From Sutterella sp. (GTDB lineage Bacteria; Pseudomonadota; Gammaproteobacteria; Burkholderiales; Burkholderiaceae_F): a stretch of 28,375 nt of DNA. Both the position numbers and the translations under genes were made by a program. This document shows positions 24,664 through 28,375 of this stretch, in pieces. The stretch covers positions 1 to 28,375 of the forward strand of contig DYBN01000021.1 of NCBI GenBank assembly GCA_019418605.1. The letters are read 5' to 3'. How positions within the stretch are numbered: position 1 is the first letter of the stretch; every line of letters starts with the position of its first letter. The notes under the pieces were generated by a model. The model saw nothing but the letters and a program-made list of their open reading frames with translations, was not told the origin of the DNA and made no database searches.

Positions 24664-27600
24664 GGCTGCCCCTGAAAGACGATAATTCCGCTGGAAAAAG
24701 GTACGCGATTGTTGGTCTGCTCTTTGAGACTTAATTCTGCCTCTGCGATGCGGGCTGAAAGTTCTTTTTTCTTTTTCTCAAAGGTGTTGCTGAAGATCTT
24801 GCGGAGGCCTTCCGAATTGTTCTTATTTTTTTCCAAGTTCATTATTTGTTCATCCAGGCGAATTTTTAACGCCTTAATTTTGTTTTTGTTAATGCTTTCG
24901 ATCATTGAAAGGTTCTCTTGAGCGCTTTGGAGGACGGAGGCTCGATAGGATTCAAATTGTTCTGAAAGATGATCTTCGGCGTCAGACACTGCAGATAGGA
25001 TCGCATCATCCGAGGGAAGGGTTCGAAAATTAAGCAAATCGCGTCCGTAACGAGCAGCATGCGTAATCAAGATTTCTGAGTCTTCTTCGGATAAAAAAGT
25101 TAGTGTTTCCATATTGACGGCAACATAACCAATTTTGCTGCGTCTGCGAAACTCTCCTTTCAGCCTGATTTCCCAAAGTTGAGCCGAGAAAGCGTAGGTT
25201 CCGTAGGGAATGTTTTGATAAATTCCCCCACAATCCTTTCCGGGTGAAAGGACAATTGCTGCAGTTTTTTCGTTGGAAATTTTATTGGTTTTTCTCCAGT
25301 AAGAGATGTAGCGGATGAATGGATGGCCTTGGGTTACTCTCTCAATTCCTCGAGGTTCGATTCCCTGTTTATTGACGAACCGTAGAAGAAGTGAAGGATT
25401 GGAAAGAATTTCAGTTGGGGCCAAATCGCTGAATCTGTCGTGGAAAAAGTGTTCAAGGCCTGCTCTCGCCTGACTAGAGAGTTCAATTGAGTAGAGGTTC
25501 TCCCCTTTGTGGATGAGCCTTGATCCACCCTCTTCTTGTCGGCAAAAGCCTTCGACATAGGCCTTGAGGTCGTCCCCTGTTACGTACCGCTGAAGTCTCT
25601 GAACATCGGCCAGTTGTGAGCGCATGAGATCGTAGAGGATGGAACTCCCTTTTGCTTCCTCTTCGTGCAATTTGCGGCGCTCTATAGCCATGGCGGCCTG
25701 CTCAATATGTTGTTGCACTTGTTCTGGAGTGAGCTTCTTACAAAATAGGTCCTTGGTTAATTTATCCAGTTCCTCACCGAGAACATCCTCTGCCACCCCC
25801 AGTGTTCTAGTAAAGACATCCAGCCGTTCCAAAAGGGTTCGGTAAATTTTCTCTTCAATGGTATCTTGGTAAAAGAAGTTGATGATCGTAATGACGTCTG
25901 ATTTCTGTCCAATACGGTCAATACGGCCGATTCGCTGCTCAATGCGTGCGGGATTCCAAGGCAAGTCGTAGTTGACCATACAGTCTACAAACTGCAAATC
26001 AACGCCTTCTGCCATAACTTCTGAGCACAGCATGACATCGAATTCTCCCTTACGGAACTGCTCGACGATTACTTGCCGTTCATTGCGCTCAACGGATCCA
26101 TCTACGCGTCGGCAGGAAATTCCATAATCATGAAGTTTTCTTTCGAGGTAACGTAGCGTTGCTTTGTAAAACGAAAAGACGATGATTTTTTTTGAACCAT
26201 CGGCAATTTTTTGCTCATGAATGACTTTCAGGAGTTCTTCCAACTTTGAGTCATGATCCAGGCACAGACCACTGTGACTGAATGAGACAGCAATGTTGTG
26301 CAGTTCCCTCAGCAACGGACTAACTTCTTGCTCTTCATTTCCTTCAATGGAGGCTTCCTCCAGAGCATCGTCAAGGTTTGGTTTTCTCTCAATGGCAGGA
26401 TGGTGCAGCCAATATTCAAATGACGCAGACAAGCTGCTTGACATCATTTGCTGGGAAAAGCTTAAGATGAACCCCGGCGGATAGTCCAGACCATAGCAGT
26501 AATGGTACACGGCAGAGGTAATTCTGCGGTAATATTCTCTTTCGTCATCATTGAGATTAATAGCCCGTCGAGCAACTTTACGTTCAACACGCCTTTCTTG
26601 AACATCTCGCTTGAGTGTTCTGGTCATGATGCGTGTCAAGGGATTGAGATGATTGATGCGTTCTATCAAGCGAATTTTAAAACTTTTGTCTTGAAGTTGC
26701 TCTTTATTCAGAGAGTCGCTTAAAATGTTTTTTATTTCTGTGGTGTCAGCTCCATAAATTTCTCGTAGATTTTTTAGATACAGTAGATCGTCTCTTAATT
26801 GTCCTGGAGTGATCTTCCCTCCGGCAATCCCTGCTTCGATCTCTGTTAAAGGCCCGTTAAGTCTGACAATATCGTCAAGAGCCTCTTGATAGGGGAAGGT
26901 GGTGGGATCCAAAATATTGAGCAGGCTGAAGAGATTGTCGTTTCCTGTTTGAACGGGAGTTGCTGAAAGAAAGAGCGTATTTTCCGAGAGGATGCGCACG
27001 TTGGCCACTGTCCGGTGCTGCTGCGTTTTGGCATTGCGGAGACGGTGCGCCTCATCCACAATCAGCATTTGAAAAATGTCTCCTCGAGCATCGATTTTCT
27101 CGAGAAGAGAAGCCAGTCTGGCGCGAGGGGTTCTTTCAATCTCCTTATCTGACAGTGCATCCCAATTTTTTGGAGCTCTGATTCTTTCATAGCTGGTAAT
27201 GAAAACTCCAGCTCTCCGAATCCCGGAACTAATTTCTTGAATAGCTTGATACAGCTCCAAGGCGTCCACGATCTGCGCAGAGATGGAAAATTTTGACTGA
27301 AGTTCAGCTCTCCATTTTTCACATAACTGAGAGGGGCAGATCACGAGCAGTCTTTGAGCATGCTGACGCATGGTGAGTTCGGTCCAAATCAACCCCGCTT
27401 CAATGGTTTTTCCCAAACCGACCTCGTCAGCAATCAGCAGACTGTTGCTAAAGGAATTAAAAAAGGTCAAAAGGGGCTTGAACTGGTACGCAAAAAACTC
27501 AGTGTTCGTCAGGTTATAGCTATAAATCATGTCCTCGATTGAACCGCTTAACCTGTAATGGACAAGCGAATCGCAAAGAGAAAGCCGCCTCCCGTATATG

Positions 27601-27818
27601 TGCGATTCAATCAGCCCGAGAGTTGTCTCATCACTTTCCCGTACTGGTTCCAGTGTCGCGATGCTGACCTCGTCGGTTACTCCATTGTCCCACTTAACTC
27701 TTTGTTTAATCTTCTTTCCGATTTTTCTTGGATTCCCTGCCAAGATAGTGCCCGTGGAGGTGGGATTTCCCTTGGGTTGGACGCGGGTGCCGGGAGAGAA
27801 GGGTTCAAGTTCAGACAT
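24660..27818 (-). CDS. SNF2/RapA-like superfamily 2 helicase (candidate defence protein)
   Basis: A 1052-residue DNA translocase or remodeller. Residues 8-57 look like a small SH3/KOW or Tudor-type barrel (GTRVQPKGNP, then KQRVKWDNGVTDEV), as found at the front of RapA-like proteins. The two RecA-like lobes carry motif I IADEVGLGKTIEAG (129-142), Ia LLVICPSQL, II IVDEAHRL (253-260), III LFLSATPVQ (282-290), IV KIIVFSFYKATLRYLE (544-559), V EVMAEGVDLQFVDCMVNYD (600-618) and VI IEQRIGRIDRIGQ (626-638). All catalytic residues are present. The last part (about 945-1035) is a long charged coiled coil. No nuclease or methylase domain is seen. Related helicases serve in DISARM (DrmD) and Zorya (ZorD), but the other genes of those systems are absent. 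The ATG at 27818 lies about 35 bases from a predicted transcription start and lacks a clear ribosome site. Confidence 0.93.
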   Translation of the reverse strand: MSELEPFSPGTRVQPKGNPTSTGTILAGNPRKIGKKIKQRVKWDNGVTDEVSIATLEPVRESDETTLGLIESHIYGRRLSLCDSLVHYRLSGSIEDMIYSYNLTNTEFFAYQFKPLLTFFNSFSNSLLIADEVGLGKTIEAGLIWTELTMRQHAQRLLVICPSQLCEKWRAELQSKFSISAQIVDALELYQAIQEISSGIRRAGVFITSYERIRAPKNWDALSDKEIERTPRARLASLLEKIDARGDIFQMLIVDEAHRLRNAKTQQHRTVANVRILSENTLFLSATPVQTGNDNLFSLLNILDPTTFPYQEALDDIVRLNGPLTEIEAGIAGGKITPGQLRDDLLYLKNLREIYGADTTEIKNILSDSLNKEQLQDKSFKIRLIERINHLNPLTRIMTRTLKRDVQERRVERKVARRAINLNDDEREYYRRITSAVYHYCYGLDYPPGFILSFSQQMMSSSLSASFEYWLHHPAIERKPNLDDALEEASIEGNEEQEVSPLLRELHNIAVSFSHSGLCLDHDSKLEELLKVIHEQKIADGSKKIIVFSFYKATLRYLERKLHDYGISCRRVDGSVERNERQVIVEQFRKGEFDVMLCSEVMAEGVDLQFVDCMVNYDLPWNPARIEQRIGRIDRIGQKSDVITIINFFYQDTIEEKIYRTLLERLDVFTRTLGVAEDVLGEELDKLTKDLFCKKLTPEQVQQHIEQAAMAIERRKLHEEEAKGSSILYDLMRSQLADVQRLQRYVTGDDLKAYVEGFCRQEEGGSRLIHKGENLYSIELSSQARAGLEHFFHDRFSDLAPTEILSNPSLLLRFVNKQGIEPRGIERVTQGHPFIRYISYWRKTNKISNEKTAAIVLSPGKDCGGIYQNIPYGTYAFSAQLWEIRLKGEFRRRSKIGYVAVNMETLTFLSEEDSEILITHAARYGRDLLNFRTLPSDDAILSAVSDAEDHLSEQFESYRASVLQSAQENLSMIESINKNKIKALKIRLDEQIMNLEKNKNNSEGLRKIFSNTFEKKKKELSARIAEAELSLKEQTNNRVPFSSGIIVFQGQP

Positions 27819-27860
27819 AACAAAGAGAATTTAATGGTAAATTGCTTGGCAAAAAATGAA

Positions 27861-27888
27861 AGAATAAATTTAAAGTTTAGGATGTCAA
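27861..27888 (-). promoter_or_regulatory. Sigma70-type promoter of the helicase/Hsp70-like operon
   Basis: Read leftwards, a perfect -35 TTGACA (27888-27883) is followed after 16 bases by TATTCT (27866-27861), four of six consensus -10 bases. Transcription should begin near 27853, giving a leader of about 35 bases before the helicase ATG. The surrounding stretch is very AT-rich. It is the best-formed promoter in the window. Confidence 0.65.
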
Positions 27889-27910
27889 GCTATCTGACTA
27901 GGATTTCAAA

Positions 27911-28348
27911 ATGAAAAAAAGCCAAGCAAAAATGCTGGATCAGCGGCTTCTCCACAGGCGGGGAACTGAGGTAAAAATCGCCAATTTGCACAGATTGGAA
28001 TACAAATTAATTACAGACGTAACCAGCTGCGGAAAGACGTATTTGGCAGGAGCGCTGGAGAATGCCGCTTGTGAAAAAGGCTACACAGTTGCTTACTACC
28101 GACTGGCCAAATTGCTCGCGCAAATGGAGGCGGCGCTCATGAGACCCGTCATGTTCCACAGCAAATTTTTAAGTCAATTTCGCAAGCTGGATCTCTTGGT
28201 TCTAGACGATTGGGGAATTGGCAGAATCAAGGATTCACTGCGCCCCTGCCTGCTCGAGATGATAGATGAGATACACGAGAACACAAGCATCCTGATCGTG
28301 TCGATACTGTCATTAAAGAACAGGGTGTTGGAGGACGCAAGGAATTAA
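27911..28348 (+). pseudogene. Decayed IstB-like ATPase of an IS21-family element
   Basis: A 145-codon remnant of the IS21 transposition helper ATPase. Family resemblance runs from about residue 30 to 136: CGKTYLAGALENAACEKGY (40-58), AYYRLAKLLAQ (61-71) and LDLLVLDDWGIG (93-104, Walker B). The Walker A box reads ITDVTSCGKT (34-43) where active IstB proteins have I-T-G-x-T-G-x-G-K-T, so two of its glycines are lost. The usual C-terminal part (SQLP-x-x-x-W-H, then ADAILDRLVHNA) is missing; similarity stops at SILSLKN and the frame closes nine codons later. The normal N-terminal domain is also replaced by a short unrelated stretch. No istA partner lies in the window. It is divergent from the helicase and shows that mobile DNA shaped this region. 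Confidence 0.75.
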
Positions 28349-28375
28349 CCCCTTCGGACTTTCATCGTGGACCCA

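Noticed and set aside
22864..27818. Calling the operon DISARM, Zorya or BREX
   Set aside because: Only an SNF2 helicase is shared. The methylases, DUF1998 protein, MotAB-like ZorAB, PglZ and other required genes are absent.
1..28375. CRISPR array, tRNA, rRNA or integrase
   Set aside because: I saw no regularly spaced repeats, no cloverleaf with a GGTTCGAATCC-type T-arm, no rRNA signature and no recombinase motifs on either strand.

Overview
The window looks like a chromosomal segment of a GC-rich betaproteobacterium, most plausibly a gut member of the Burkholderiales such as Sutterellaceae. This is inference, not proof: there is no rRNA or other phylogenetic marker beyond valS and recBCD. 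The supporting signs are high GC over most of the window (43 of 60 bases in line 15241), a Tat-exported single-domain flavoprotein of the type abundant in anaerobically respiring gut Burkholderiales, and ordinary proteobacterial RecB, RecC and RecD.

Positions 1-5340 are read leftwards: an unrecognised protein (148-1035), valyl-tRNA synthetase valS (1200-4055) and an EamA-type 10-TM exporter (4397-5338), with two intrinsic terminators separating them. A divergent control region (5339-5614) with four phased GGYCAAA motifs leads rightwards to a secreted SMP-30/gluconolactonase-like beta-propeller (5615-6643). A 558-base gap full of hairpins then precedes the translationally coupled recC-recB-recD operon (7202-16606). 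A terminator-like hairpin with a U-run ends directly against the recC start. RecBCD repairs double-strand breaks and degrades unprotected linear DNA such as phage genomes.

Downstream on the same strand are a WYL-domain regulator (16818-17801) with inverted repeats over its promoter, an LRV/HEAT-like repeat protein (17954-19294), and a Tat-dependent FAD reductase (19726-21300) closed by a strong terminator. An MFS transporter (21477-22724) is read leftwards.

At about 22,860 the composition changes sharply to AT-rich DNA (21 G or C in 60 bases in line 25081). This part holds a two-gene operon read leftwards from a good sigma70-type promoter: a 1052-residue SNF2/RapA-like helicase (24660-27818) coupled by an ATGA overlap to a 599-residue Hsp70/actin-fold ATPase (22864-24663). 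The ATPase has a long basic N-terminal tail and no chaperone substrate-binding domain. A decayed IS21-type IstB gene (27911-28348) lies on the other side of the promoter. This compact foreign pair is the best candidate in the window for an undescribed system, probably genome defence. That function is inferred from architecture and context only.

I saw no rRNA, tRNA, CRISPR array or integrase.
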